This document shows, piece after piece, positions 46,811 through 54,627 of a DNA stretch of 64,000 nucleotides (its first letter is position 1; every line of letters starts with the position of its first letter). The position numbers and the translations under genes were made by a program. Source of the DNA: JAJECS01 sp965198185 (lineage in GTDB: Bacteria; Chloroflexota; UBA11872). The stretch covers positions 434,001 through 498,000 of the forward strand of contig CBDAOU010000002.1 in NCBI GenBank assembly GCA_965198185.1, read 5' to 3'. The notes below the pieces were generated by a model, which saw only the letters and a program-made list of their open reading frames with translations, did not search any database and was not told where the DNA came from.

Positions 46811-47299
46811 TCAGTCGAGCTTGCGCCACAGCCTGCGGCCCGCAGGCGAATACCCGAGCTTGCGATAGAGGCGCATTGCGGGCTCGTTGAACTCATACAC
46901 GATGAGCTCGATCTCGTTGATTCCGCGGTCGCGTATCCAGCGATGCGCCGCGCGCATCAGACGAGAAGCGATGCCGCGTCGTTGATGTGCGCTGGCAACT
47001 GCAAGCTCCTCGATCTCGGCGTAACGCCGTGGAATGAGCGCCGGCATTTCGGCCTGTTCAGGCTGCTCGTAGGTGTGCACGCGCGCGAGCGCAACGACGG
47101 CGCCATCCATCTCGGCGAGGAACAAAGCGCACTTCGTGTCCTCGATGTCTCGGTCAAATGCACGGCGCGAGCGGGCCGGCAGCTCAGTGGTCCGAAATAG
47201 GTGAGGAAGCTGCGCCGCGTGTAGCGCATCGACTTCCGACCAAAGCTGGCAGGCGGCCTCGTAGTCGTCAGCGACGGCGTGACGGATGCGTATCCGCAT
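46811..47299 (-). CDS. GNAT-family N-acetyltransferase
   Basis: Start chosen at ATG 47299 (RIRIRHAVADDYEAACQLW); the upstream extension is Ala/Arg-rich and not family-like. 162 residues. Acetyl-CoA binding motif: EIEELAVASAHQRRGIASRL, with QRRGIA as the Q/RxxGxA loop, and a typical C-terminal FNEPAMRLYRKLGYSPAGRR. Substrate unknown. It lies convergent to the giant surface-protein gene, 74 bases from its stop. Confidence 0.88.
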   Translation of the reverse strand: MRIRIRHAVADDYEAACQLWSEVDALHAAQLPHLFRTTELPARSRRAFDRDIEDTKCALFLAEMDGAVVALARVHTYEQPEQAEMPALIPRRYAEIEELAVASAHQRRGIASRLMRAAHRWIRDRGINEIELIVYEFNEPAMRLYRKLGYSPAGRRLWRKLD

Positions 47300-47470
47300 G
47301 GGACGTGCAGCATAAGCAACCGCTGCCGGGCAGCGCGCCGCTGCCTGCTCAGGCTGGTGTCGGGCCAGGCGCGACACCTCGGGGGCAGTCGGCTGAAGCC
47401 GTTGGATAGAGCCTGCCGTCCTGTCCGACCCCGCCGCCCGCCAGGCGGACGGCGTCGCCGGTGTGGTGTG

Positions 47471-48139
47471 CTAGCAGGCGGACCAGGAGGCCGAGCAGCC
47501 GTCGTCGAACTTGTACCCGACGGTGACCGACGAGATCGTGATTTCCTCTTGCGGCGCCGAGCCCTCACCGTCAGTGCTTGCGCCGACCGGAACGGCCTCG
47601 ATCTTGGCCAAGGTGTCCAGCGATGGCTTGTGGTCCTCCTTGAGCTGGCCGAAGAGCGTGAAGTCCGGGGCTAGCCGTTCCTGGTCCGTGAGGTCGTCCA
47701 GGATGATGAAGAACTGCGAGCCGTTGGAGTTTGGCGTGCCCTTGTTGGCCATGGCCAGCCCGCCGCGGATGTAGGGCCGCTGCGGCGGCTCGATCTCAAA
47801 GCTGTAGCCCGGCCCGCCGGTTCCAGTGCCGGTGGGGTCGCCGCCCTGCACCATAAAGTCGGGGATCAGGCGGTGGAAGCTCACGCCGTCGAAATAGCCT
47901 TCGTTAGCGAGAAACAGGAAGTTTTTCACCGCCAGCGGCGCCTCGTCGAGGAAGAGGTTGAAGGTCATGCGCCCCATGTTGGTGGCGATGACCACCCACG
48001 GCGCGCCCTTGGGGATTTCCATCTCTGGGTAGGCGTCGTAACGCCCTCCGTCCGCGGATCCGGTGGAATCCGTCGAGCCCTCGCCACAAGCGGCCAACAG
48101 CACAACGAAGACCAAGCCGACCAGAGTTGCCCGCCACAT
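47471..48139 (-). CDS. Cyclophilin-type peptidyl-prolyl isomerase lipoprotein
   Basis: ATG 48139 gives WRATLVGLVFVVLLAAC, a signal peptide with lipobox LAAC. The cyclophilin core follows a short linker: FDGVSFHRLIPDFMVQGGDP (active-site Phe/His/Arg region), GTGTGGPGYSFEIE and GTPNSNGSQFFIILDD. About 222 residues. It would catalyse proline isomerisation during folding of exported proteins on the outer face of the membrane. A C-terminal extension ends in DDGCSASWSAC, with two Cys, unusual for the family. Confidence 0.92.
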   Translation of the reverse strand: MWRATLVGLVFVVLLAACGEGSTDSTGSADGGRYDAYPEMEIPKGAPWVVIATNMGRMTFNLFLDEAPLAVKNFLFLANEGYFDGVSFHRLIPDFMVQGGDPTGTGTGGPGYSFEIEPPQRPYIRGGLAMANKGTPNSNGSQFFIILDDLTDQERLAPDFTLFGQLKEDHKPSLDTLAKIEAVPVGASTDGEGSAPQEEITISSVTVGYKFDDGCSASWSAC

Positions 48140-48229
48140 CACGCACCAACCCCCGCATTCCAACAGCAACCGGCATTATCCCAGAGCACCGCGCCGGCTG
48201 AAAGCCACCGGCCGTCCGGTCGCACGACC

Positions 48230-48451
48230 CTAGCCGGAAGACTCCGCCTCGGGGACGAACCCACGCCGACCCTGATACAGCCCCAGACCGATGGCGAACA
48301 GGCAGAGGGAGCCGATCATCTGGAGGATGTTGTTGGCTACCAGCAGGGCGTTGATGTCAAGCCCGGAAGCGTGCTGCGCAACCACGAAGTTGACCAGCCC
48401 CGCCGCTCCGATGAGCACAAGACCGTAGGCCGCCATCTTGAAGGCGTTCAT
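48230..48451 (-). CDS. Small membrane protein of unknown function
   Basis: From ATG 48451, 73 residues with two hydrophobic segments: AAYGLVLIGAAGLVNFVVA and ALLVANNILQMIGSLCLFAI, separated by a short polar loop with HASGLDIN. A longer frame starts at 48556, but the extra residues are Arg/Ser-rich. No family recognised. Same orientation as the cyclophilin gene. Confidence 0.5.
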   Translation of the reverse strand: MNAFKMAAYGLVLIGAAGLVNFVVAQHASGLDINALLVANNILQMIGSLCLFAIGLGLYQGRRGFVPEAESSG

Positions 48452-48713
48452 GGTGCGGCATCGAGGGGCGAGGCCCGCGCCTTTGCTGCCCACCAGCATG
48501 CTCGAACTCAATGCCCCCATCGCACCCCTCCAGTGCGCACGGTTCTCGCTTTGCACGAGAAAAACGTGAGCACGCAGTCAGGGGAAGCTCGTTGGCGCCG
48601 CGGCAGTGAGTGATTGGTCCGCATTCCGACGCCGTCGCCGCGTGTTTTTGTGTGTTGCCGAGTGGCTTCGGTAGTCGGTGCCGGCTCCTGGCGCTGGAGG
48701 TGGGGTAGCGGGG

Positions 48714-49090
48714 CTACGGCGCGGCGGGCGGCCCCAGCACGCGGTAGCCGAGATTCTCGGGCGTGCGCTCGGCAACGGGAAGAACCTCGATGACGACGTG
48801 GGACACGCCGACCACGTCGCCGTTTTTGTCAAAGCGGTAGTCGTCGCCGATGGCTCCGCTCCAGGTCAGGTTGTAGAGGCAGTCGCGGAAGCCGCCGGCG
48901 TCCTGGTCGTCGTTGGTCTGCCGCAGGCACTCGGCGGCGATGTAGACGCCGTCGTAGGCGGAGCCTTGAAACCAGGGCCAGGGGGCGATGCCGTAGCGGG
49001 AATTGAAGCTGGCCAGAAAGATCTTGCCGATGTCGGTGTTCAGGTCGGGGTTGGGGACGACGGCGAGCCATAGCCCCGGCCCTGCAGGTG
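48714..49090 (-). pseudogene. C-terminal remnant of a branched-chain amino-acid-type ABC substrate-binding protein
   Basis: Reading down from about 49085: GPGLWLAVVPNPDLNTDIGK, IFLASFNSRYGIAPWPWFQG, SAYDGVYIAAECLRQTNDD, LTWSGAIGDDYRFDKNGDVV, ending at a stop at 48714-48716. This matches the C-terminal lobe of LivK-like binding proteins (SAYDGVYIAA and GDYRFDKNGD motifs). There is no start, signal peptide or N-terminal lobe; the fragment begins abruptly at the stop of the DUF4268 gene, which suggests that an insertion or deletion removed the 5' part. Confidence 0.7.
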
Positions 49091-49095
49091 TGTAC

Positions 49096-50082
49096 CTAGC
49101 CGGCTATTTCACGCACTTTCGGAACGAGGACTCTGAACATGCGCTCGACTTCGGCATTTAGCCACGCTCGGTATTCTGGCCACTCATCGCGGTTCTCGAC
49201 TTTCGCATCGCGCTGAACGAATACACGCGGCCTTAAGCCGTCTGTCTGATCGTGCCACGCGTACGTCTGATCAGACTCGCGCTCGATGTCATCGCTGGAT
49301 GCAGAAAGCTGCTCGAACAGTGCCTGGGCCGATCTGCCACTGAACTTCAGCTCGACGCGCAGTTCCCCGATTGACCAGCTGTTCGATGGCGTATTCCAAG
49401 TAGAGAAGACCGATAGAATTTCGATTCGTGGGATTCCGGTGTAGTGGCCCATGTAAGCCCACGGAGCTGGTTTCGCACACGCGATTGTGCTTTCGGACTC
49501 CATCAATTCTCGAAAGCCCGTCCAAAACTCGAGCTGCATCTGCCGGGTTGCGCTCAACTCACCTCCTGCACCCGTCCTGGCCTTCGTCGTCTTTGCCCAG
49601 TCATTCGGCTGGACGACGATGTTGAACCGTGGCGCGGGCCGCGAGCCGTCGATTTTCAGCAGCTCGATCTCAACTCCAAAATAGGCGTACTCCCCAGTGG
49701 TGCTGGCGTTCAGCAGATCCAGGGCAGCTCGATGCTCGTCGCGAAACTTCTCGGCAATCCACACCACCGTCCGTGCATTCAGGCCGGCCGCATAGGTCAG
49801 CAGCTTGCCCAGGTGATCGTGGTCGGTGCCTGCGTATTGGTTCTCGATTACGACCCACGACTCGTCGTCACTCGCACCGTCCAGCCGCCGGGCGAGGATG
49901 TCCGCGCTGAAGCCGCCGACCGCCTGCTCGGTTCCATGTGGTTCCAGCGTGAGCCCTAGCGCCTCACCCAAGCGCGCCAAGTTTTCGGGTTGCGCCAACC
50001 AAGGCGTGAAGTGCTGCGCCTCTTCCGCCCACACCGTTCGCAGGTTTACGGACTCGAGGGTCGAAATCGCTATCTCAGACAT
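49096..50082 (-). CDS. DUF4268 family protein, PD-(D/E)XK nuclease-like
   Basis: 328 residues. The N-terminal half has GGFSADILARRLDG, WVVIENQYAGTDHDHLGKLL and TYAAGLNARTVVWIAEKFRD, matching a family of restriction endonuclease-like proteins in which the D...ENQ residues form the nuclease core. The C-terminal half (QLEFWTGFRELMES, then ERMFRVLVPKVREI) is the DUF4268 part. No methylase or specificity partner lies nearby, so its role (DNA cleavage, or a repurposed domain) is uncertain. It abuts the binding-protein remnant at its 3' end. Confidence 0.75.
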   Translation of the reverse strand: MSEIAISTLESVNLRTVWAEEAQHFTPWLAQPENLARLGEALGLTLEPHGTEQAVGGFSADILARRLDGASDDESWVVIENQYAGTDHDHLGKLLTYAAGLNARTVVWIAEKFRDEHRAALDLLNASTTGEYAYFGVEIELLKIDGSRPAPRFNIVVQPNDWAKTTKARTGAGGELSATRQMQLEFWTGFRELMESESTIACAKPAPWAYMGHYTGIPRIEILSVFSTWNTPSNSWSIGELRVELKFSGRSAQALFEQLSASSDDIERESDQTYAWHDQTDGLRPRVFVQRDAKVENRDEWPEYRAWLNAEVERMFRVLVPKVREIAG

Positions 50083-50224
50083 GGCTGATACTCCCGACCG
50101 CCCCTAGTCTCGTCGGCAGATGTTTCGACCGTTGACGGTGGGACACTCTATCTCCCCGGTTCACCGACCGACACCCTCACGATTTCGCTAGAGTGCTGCT
50201 GATGGGCGGGTGGAACGTCGAACA

Positions 50225-51430
50225 ATGAGTGAAGGCGCGGGCATGGTGGCTGCGGCGGGCGGGGACGGGCGCGAGGCCATCCCCGAAATTGGCGTCGGCC
50301 TGGTTGGCACGGGCTTCATGTGCAAGGCGCATGTGAATGCCTATCGGACGCTGCCGTACATGGCCTATCCGCCGCCGGCGCGGCCGAGGCTTCGAGGCGT
50401 GGCGGGGCGATTGGGCGCGGACGCCGAGGCGGCTGCCCGCCGCTATGGCTTCGAGCGCGCCCATGCCGATTGGCGGGAGATGCTGGCCGATCCGGCGATC
50501 CAACTGGTCGACAACTGCGGGCCGAACAACATCCACGCCGAGGTGAACATCGCGGCGCTGGACGCGGGCAAGCACGTGCTGTCCGAGAAGCCGCTGGGTC
50601 GCAACGCGGCGGAGTCGCGGCGGATGCTGGAGGCGGCCCGCAACGCCCCCGGAAAGCACATGGTGGCGTTCAACTACCGCTTCGTGCCCGCGGTGCGCAA
50701 GGCGCGCTTGCTGTTGGAGCAGGGGGCGCTGGGCCGGATCTATCACTTTCGCGCGCGGTACTGCCAGGACTGGCTGGCGGATCCGGAGCATCCGCGGGTG
50801 TGGCGGCTGCAGAAGGCGCTGTCCGGCAGCGGCGTGCTGGGCGATCTGGGCTCGCACATCGTGGACCTGGCGCGGTTCCTCGTCGGGGAGCCGACCGTGG
50901 TGAACGGACGGCTCAAGACCTTCGTGTCGGAGCGTCCGCTGGCCGAGGATTCCGCCGAGCGTGGGCCGGTGGACGTGGACGACGCGTTCGTGGCGCTGGT
51001 CGAGTTCGACAACGGCGCCATCGGCACTTTGGAAGCGAGCCGGTTTGCCGTGGGGCACCGGAACGCCAACATCTTCGAGATCAACGGCTCGAACGGCTCG
51101 CTCAAGTTCAATCTGGAACGGCTCAACGAGCTTGAGGTGCACCTGCGGCCGGACCCGTCGAATCCCCAGCCGGGCTTCCGCAGCGAGCTGATCACGGAGC
51201 CCGACGACCCGTTCATCGAGTGGTGGTGGCCGGTGGGCCATATCATCGGCTGGGAACACACCTTCGTGCATGAAATCCATCACCTGCTCGACGCCGTGGT
51301 TAACGACACGGACGTGGCGCCCTACGGCGCGACGTTCGAGGACGGCTGGCGCTGTGACGTGATCCTCGAGGCCATCACCAGGTCCGCCGCGGAAGGCGGA
51401 GCCCCCATCGAGATCGAGTACGCCCCATGA
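50225..51430 (+). CDS. Gfo/Idh/MocA-family oxidoreductase
   Basis: ATG 50225 chosen; a GTG at 50210 adds five residues. IGVGLVGTGFMCKAHVNAYR is the NAD(P)-binding GxGxxx start, DNCGPNNIHAEVNIAALDAG and HVLSEKPLGRNAAESRR hold the EKP motif, and NYRFVPAVRKARLL and GDLGSHIVDLARFLVG the substrate-side His. About 401 residues. Oxidises or reduces a sugar, polyol or related alcohol. First gene of a four-gene operon; its stop overlaps the ATG of the next gene. Confidence 0.92.
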   Translation: MSEGAGMVAAAGGDGREAIPEIGVGLVGTGFMCKAHVNAYRTLPYMAYPPPARPRLRGVAGRLGADAEAAARRYGFERAHADWREMLADPAIQLVDNCGPNNIHAEVNIAALDAGKHVLSEKPLGRNAAESRRMLEAARNAPGKHMVAFNYRFVPAVRKARLLLEQGALGRIYHFRARYCQDWLADPEHPRVWRLQKALSGSGVLGDLGSHIVDLARFLVGEPTVVNGRLKTFVSERPLAEDSAERGPVDVDDAFVALVEFDNGAIGTLEASRFAVGHRNANIFEINGSNGSLKFNLERLNELEVHLRPDPSNPQPGFRSELITEPDDPFIEWWWPVGHIIGWEHTFVHEIHHLLDAVVNDTDVAPYGATFEDGWRCDVILEAITRSAAEGGAPIEIEYAP

Positions 51431-52398
51431 GAATCGGCGTGGTGACGGTCCTGCTGCGCGACCTGCCGCTGACGGGTGCCCTGGACTACCTGGCCTCGAT
51501 CGGCGTGCAGGACCTTGAGATCGGCTGTGGCGCCTATCCCGGCAACGAGCACTGCAACGCGGCGGAGCTGCTGGCCAACGACGACAAACGCGCCGAGTTT
51601 CAGGAAGCGATTGAATCGCGTGGGCTCAAGCTGAGCGCGCTGGCCATGCACGGCAATCCGCTGCATCCCAACGCGGAGCTTGCCGAGCGGCATATCGCCG
51701 AGGAGCGCGACGCGATTCTGCTGGCCGAGAAGCTGGGCGTTGAGACCGTGGTCGGCTTTTCGGGGTGTCCCGGCGATCACGAGGGCGCGAAGTACCCCAA
51801 CTGGGTCACCAACGCCTGGCCGACCGACTATCCGGCGATCCTGGAGTGGCAGTGGGAGACCAAGGTGATTCCCTACTGGCGGGAGTCGGCGGCGTTCGCC
51901 CGCGACCACGGCATTCACAAGATCGCGTTGGAGATGCACCCGGGCTTCGTGGTCTACAACACGGAGACGCTGATGCGATTGCGCGATGCCGTGGGGCCGG
52001 AGATTGGCGCCAACCTGGACCCGAGTCACCTGTTCTGGCAAGGCATTGACGTGCCGGAGGCGATTCTCGATCTGGGACGCGCCGGCGCCCTGCACCACTT
52101 CCATGCCAAGGACACCCGCATCGAGCCCACCATCGCGCGGAAGCACGGCGTGCTGGACACCAAGTCCCTGGCCGACACGGCGAACCGTGCCTGGCTGTTT
52201 CGGACGGTGGGCTATGGCCACGGGGCGGAGGTGTGGCGCGACATCGTGACCGCGCTGCGCACGGTGAACTACGACGGCCCGCTGAGCATCGAGCACGAGG
52301 ACGCGCTCATGTCGCCGCGGGAGGGTCTGGAGAAGGCGGTCCGATTCCTGCGCGAGATCATCATCGAGCAGCCGACCAGCGAGGCGTATTGGGCATGA
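51427..52398 (+). CDS. Sugar phosphate isomerase/epimerase (AP endonuclease 2-like TIM barrel)
   Basis: 323 residues. Barrel strands with metal ligands: LEIGCGAYPGNEHCN, IALEMHPGFVVYNTETLMRL (catalytic Glu), IGANLDPSHLFWQGID (Asp-His) and HHFHAKDTRIEP (His-Asp), and SIEHEDALMSPREGLEKAV (last Glu). The full set of Xyl-isomerase-like ligands is present. Likely epimerises or isomerises a keto-sugar made by the adjacent dehydrogenases. ATGA overlaps on both sides. Confidence 0.9.
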   Translation: MRIGVVTVLLRDLPLTGALDYLASIGVQDLEIGCGAYPGNEHCNAAELLANDDKRAEFQEAIESRGLKLSALAMHGNPLHPNAELAERHIAEERDAILLAEKLGVETVVGFSGCPGDHEGAKYPNWVTNAWPTDYPAILEWQWETKVIPYWRESAAFARDHGIHKIALEMHPGFVVYNTETLMRLRDAVGPEIGANLDPSHLFWQGIDVPEAILDLGRAGALHHFHAKDTRIEPTIARKHGVLDTKSLADTANRAWLFRTVGYGHGAEVWRDIVTALRTVNYDGPLSIEHEDALMSPREGLEKAVRFLREIIIEQPTSEAYWA

Positions 52399-53204
52399 CC
52401 GTGATGCTGGCGGTCGCGCTCTACACGATCCGGCGTCAAATGACGTCGCCCGCGGAGTTCGTGGCTGGGCTGGGACGGTTGCGGGATATTGGCTATCGCG
52501 GCGTCGAGGTGGCGGGCGTGCCGCTGCTGGAAGGCCCTGACCCCGCGATCTCGGCGCGCGAGCTGAAGCGCATGCTGGACGACGCCGGGTTGGCGTGCGT
52601 GGGCGCCCATGCGCTGTGGCGCCAGATTCGGGACGACACGTCGGCGGTCGTCGATCGGCTGCGAGTGCTCGACTGCTCGATGATCAGCATTCCGACGTTC
52701 GTCGATGAATTCGACCGGTTCGAGCCCGCCAGCTACGCGGCGTTCGCCGGCGAGGCGGCGATGGTGGCGCAAATCCTCGGCGAGCACGGCATTCGCCTGG
52801 GCTATCACCATCACGGGCACGAGTTCCTGCGCTTCGGCACCGACCGCCAGACGATGTTTGAAGCGCTTCTCGCTGAACCAAGCCTGGCAATCGAGATCGA
52901 CGTCTACTGGGCGGCGTTTGCCGGCGTGGACCCCGCGGGGCTGATCGAGCGGCTGCCCGGACGGGTGCCGCTGCTGCACTGCAAGGACCTGGAGATGGTT
53001 CGCGACGGCGAGGCCGGCGCGCGTCCGTTCTATGCGCCGGTGGGCGAGGGCAACCTGGACTGGGAGCGGATTCTGGCCGCCAGCTATGCTGCCGGGACCC
53101 AGGCGTGGGTCGTCGAGCAGGACGAGTGCCGGCGCGACCCGTTCGACTGTCTGCGATCCAGTTTCGAGTTCCTGCACGCGCGCGTTCGGTCGTCACTCGC
53201 TTGA
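52395..53204 (+). CDS. Sugar phosphate isomerase/epimerase, second type
   Basis: ATG 52395 overlaps the previous stop. 269 residues opening LAVALYTIRRQMTSPAEFVA and DIGYRGVEVAGV, then LGYHHHGHEFLRFGTDRQTM, IEIDVYWAAFAGVDPAGLIE (Glu/Asp ligands), LLHCKDLE (His-Asp) and VVEQDECRRDPFDCLRSSFE. A TIM barrel of the same superfamily as its neighbour but only distantly similar, so the two probably act on successive intermediates. Ends 72 bases before the second dehydrogenase, with a hairpin between. Confidence 0.9.
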   Translation: MTVMLAVALYTIRRQMTSPAEFVAGLGRLRDIGYRGVEVAGVPLLEGPDPAISARELKRMLDDAGLACVGAHALWRQIRDDTSAVVDRLRVLDCSMISIPTFVDEFDRFEPASYAAFAGEAAMVAQILGEHGIRLGYHHHGHEFLRFGTDRQTMFEALLAEPSLAIEIDVYWAAFAGVDPAGLIERLPGRVPLLHCKDLEMVRDGEAGARPFYAPVGEGNLDWERILAASYAAGTQAWVVEQDECRRDPFDCLRSSFEFLHARVRSSLA

Positions 53205-53228
53205 TGCTTTGGGTGAATAGCGCGGAAA

Positions 53229-53249
53229 GGGCGGGTCTCAGACCCGCCC
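53229..53249. repeat. Perfect 10-bp inverted repeat (intergenic palindrome)
   Basis: GGGCGGGTCT, one base, then AGACCCGCCC, followed by CCTAC. It lies between the isomerase and dehydrogenase genes. The motif looks like a dispersed intergenic palindrome known from Chloroflexota and other GC-rich genomes rather than a terminator, as there is no T-run and the operon seems to continue. It may protect the mRNA end. Confidence 0.7.
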
Positions 53250-53276
53250 CTACCCACGTGCGAGGAGTGCGCGGCT

Positions 53277-54389
53277 ATGGCGGGTGAGATTGGCATCGGC
53301 ATCGTGGGGGCGGGCGGGATTGCCAGGGGCGGGCACATTCCGGGCTACCTGAGCATGCCGGACCGCTGCCGCATCGTGGCCATTGCCGATATCGAGATCG
53401 AGCGCGCCCAGCAGCTGGCGGCGCAGTTCGATATCCCGCACGTCTTCGACAGCTACGAGCAGATGCTGGGCGTGGATGAGATTGACGCCGTGAGCGTGTG
53501 CACCCACCCGGACGCGCACGCGCCGGTGACGATTGCCGCGTTGCAGTCCGGGCGCCACGTCATGAGCGAGAAGCCAATGGCCGTGGACCTGGCCAGCGCG
53601 CGGGCGATGGTGGCGGCTTCGCACGCGGCGAAGCGCATCCTGGCCGTGGACTTCCAGACCCGCTTCATCCAGCACGCCCAAACCATGAAGCGGTTTGTCG
53701 ATGCGGGCGATTTGGGCGAGATCTACTTTGCCCGCGCCCGCTACACGCGCCGCCGCGGGATCCCGGCCTACGGCGCCTTCCACTCCACCGAGCTGAGCGG
53801 CGGTGGCGCGCTGATGGACATCGGGGTGCACGTTCTCGACACGACCCTGTGGTTCATGGGGTTTCCCACGGCGGTGTCGGCGTCGGGATCGACCTTCCGC
53901 AAGCTCGTTACCCAGGACGACGTGTTCAATCCCATGGGGCAGTGGGACCGGGCGGCGTCCGACGTCGATGAGAGCGCGGTGGGGCTGATCAAGTTCGCCA
54001 ACGGCGCGGCCATGACGCTCGAGTGCGCCTGGGCGATGAACGTGGCGCAGGCAGACTTTGGCATCGACCTGGCGGGTGATCGGGGCGGCGGCGAGGTGCG
54101 GTTCCACGAGGCGAAGCACGCGGCGCCCGGCACGCATCCGGTGCGCGTGTTCAAGGACACGGGTGAGATGCTGGTGGACTGGATCCCAAGCTCGGGCGTG
54201 GCGATGCCGGCCTATCCGCCGGGCAACGCGCCGTCGCCGCACACGCTGTCGATGCAGAACTTCGTCACGGCCATCATCGAGGGAACCCCGCCGCTGGTGA
54301 CCGGCGATCAGGGCCTGATCACGAGCACAATCATCGACGCGCTCTACCGCTCGGCGGAGACCGGTCAGCAGATTGACATAAAGCTCTAG
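53277..54389 (+). CDS. Gfo/Idh/MocA-family oxidoreductase
   Basis: 370 residues: IGIGIVGAGGIARGGHIPGY (GxGGxA nucleotide motif), AVSVCTHPDAHAPVTIAALQ, HVMSEKPMAVDLASARAMV (EKP), VDFQTRFIQHAQTMKRFVDA and GGGALMDIGVHVLDTTLWFM (substrate His). The C-terminal domain ends SAETGQQIDIKL. NAD(P)-dependent dehydrogenase of a sugar or cyclitol. The pairing with another Gfo/Idh/MocA enzyme and two isomerases suggests an oxidation-epimerisation-reduction route, as in inositol or scyllo-sugar catabolism. Confidence 0.92.
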   Translation: MAGEIGIGIVGAGGIARGGHIPGYLSMPDRCRIVAIADIEIERAQQLAAQFDIPHVFDSYEQMLGVDEIDAVSVCTHPDAHAPVTIAALQSGRHVMSEKPMAVDLASARAMVAASHAAKRILAVDFQTRFIQHAQTMKRFVDAGDLGEIYFARARYTRRRGIPAYGAFHSTELSGGGALMDIGVHVLDTTLWFMGFPTAVSASGSTFRKLVTQDDVFNPMGQWDRAASDVDESAVGLIKFANGAAMTLECAWAMNVAQADFGIDLAGDRGGGEVRFHEAKHAAPGTHPVRVFKDTGEMLVDWIPSSGVAMPAYPPGNAPSPHTLSMQNFVTAIIEGTPPLVTGDQGLITSTIIDALYRSAETGQQIDIKL

Positions 54390-54627
54390 GGCGGGTCGAG
54401 GGCCGCGAGGCGTGCCGGCGGCGGCGGGGGCACGTCGATGGTTGGGAAGGCCCGCTCTCGGCTAATTCAGAGCCTGAGGTTGAATCAGCCGATGACCATC
54501 TGGCGCGACTCCAAACCCGACTGCTTCAAGCGACGCTGTTGGGATAGGGAACGATTGCGAAGAACTGTGCGTAGTATCCAATGGAGTACCTGGTAGCCAC
54601 TGCCGTGAGGGCGCGGGAGCCGGACCC

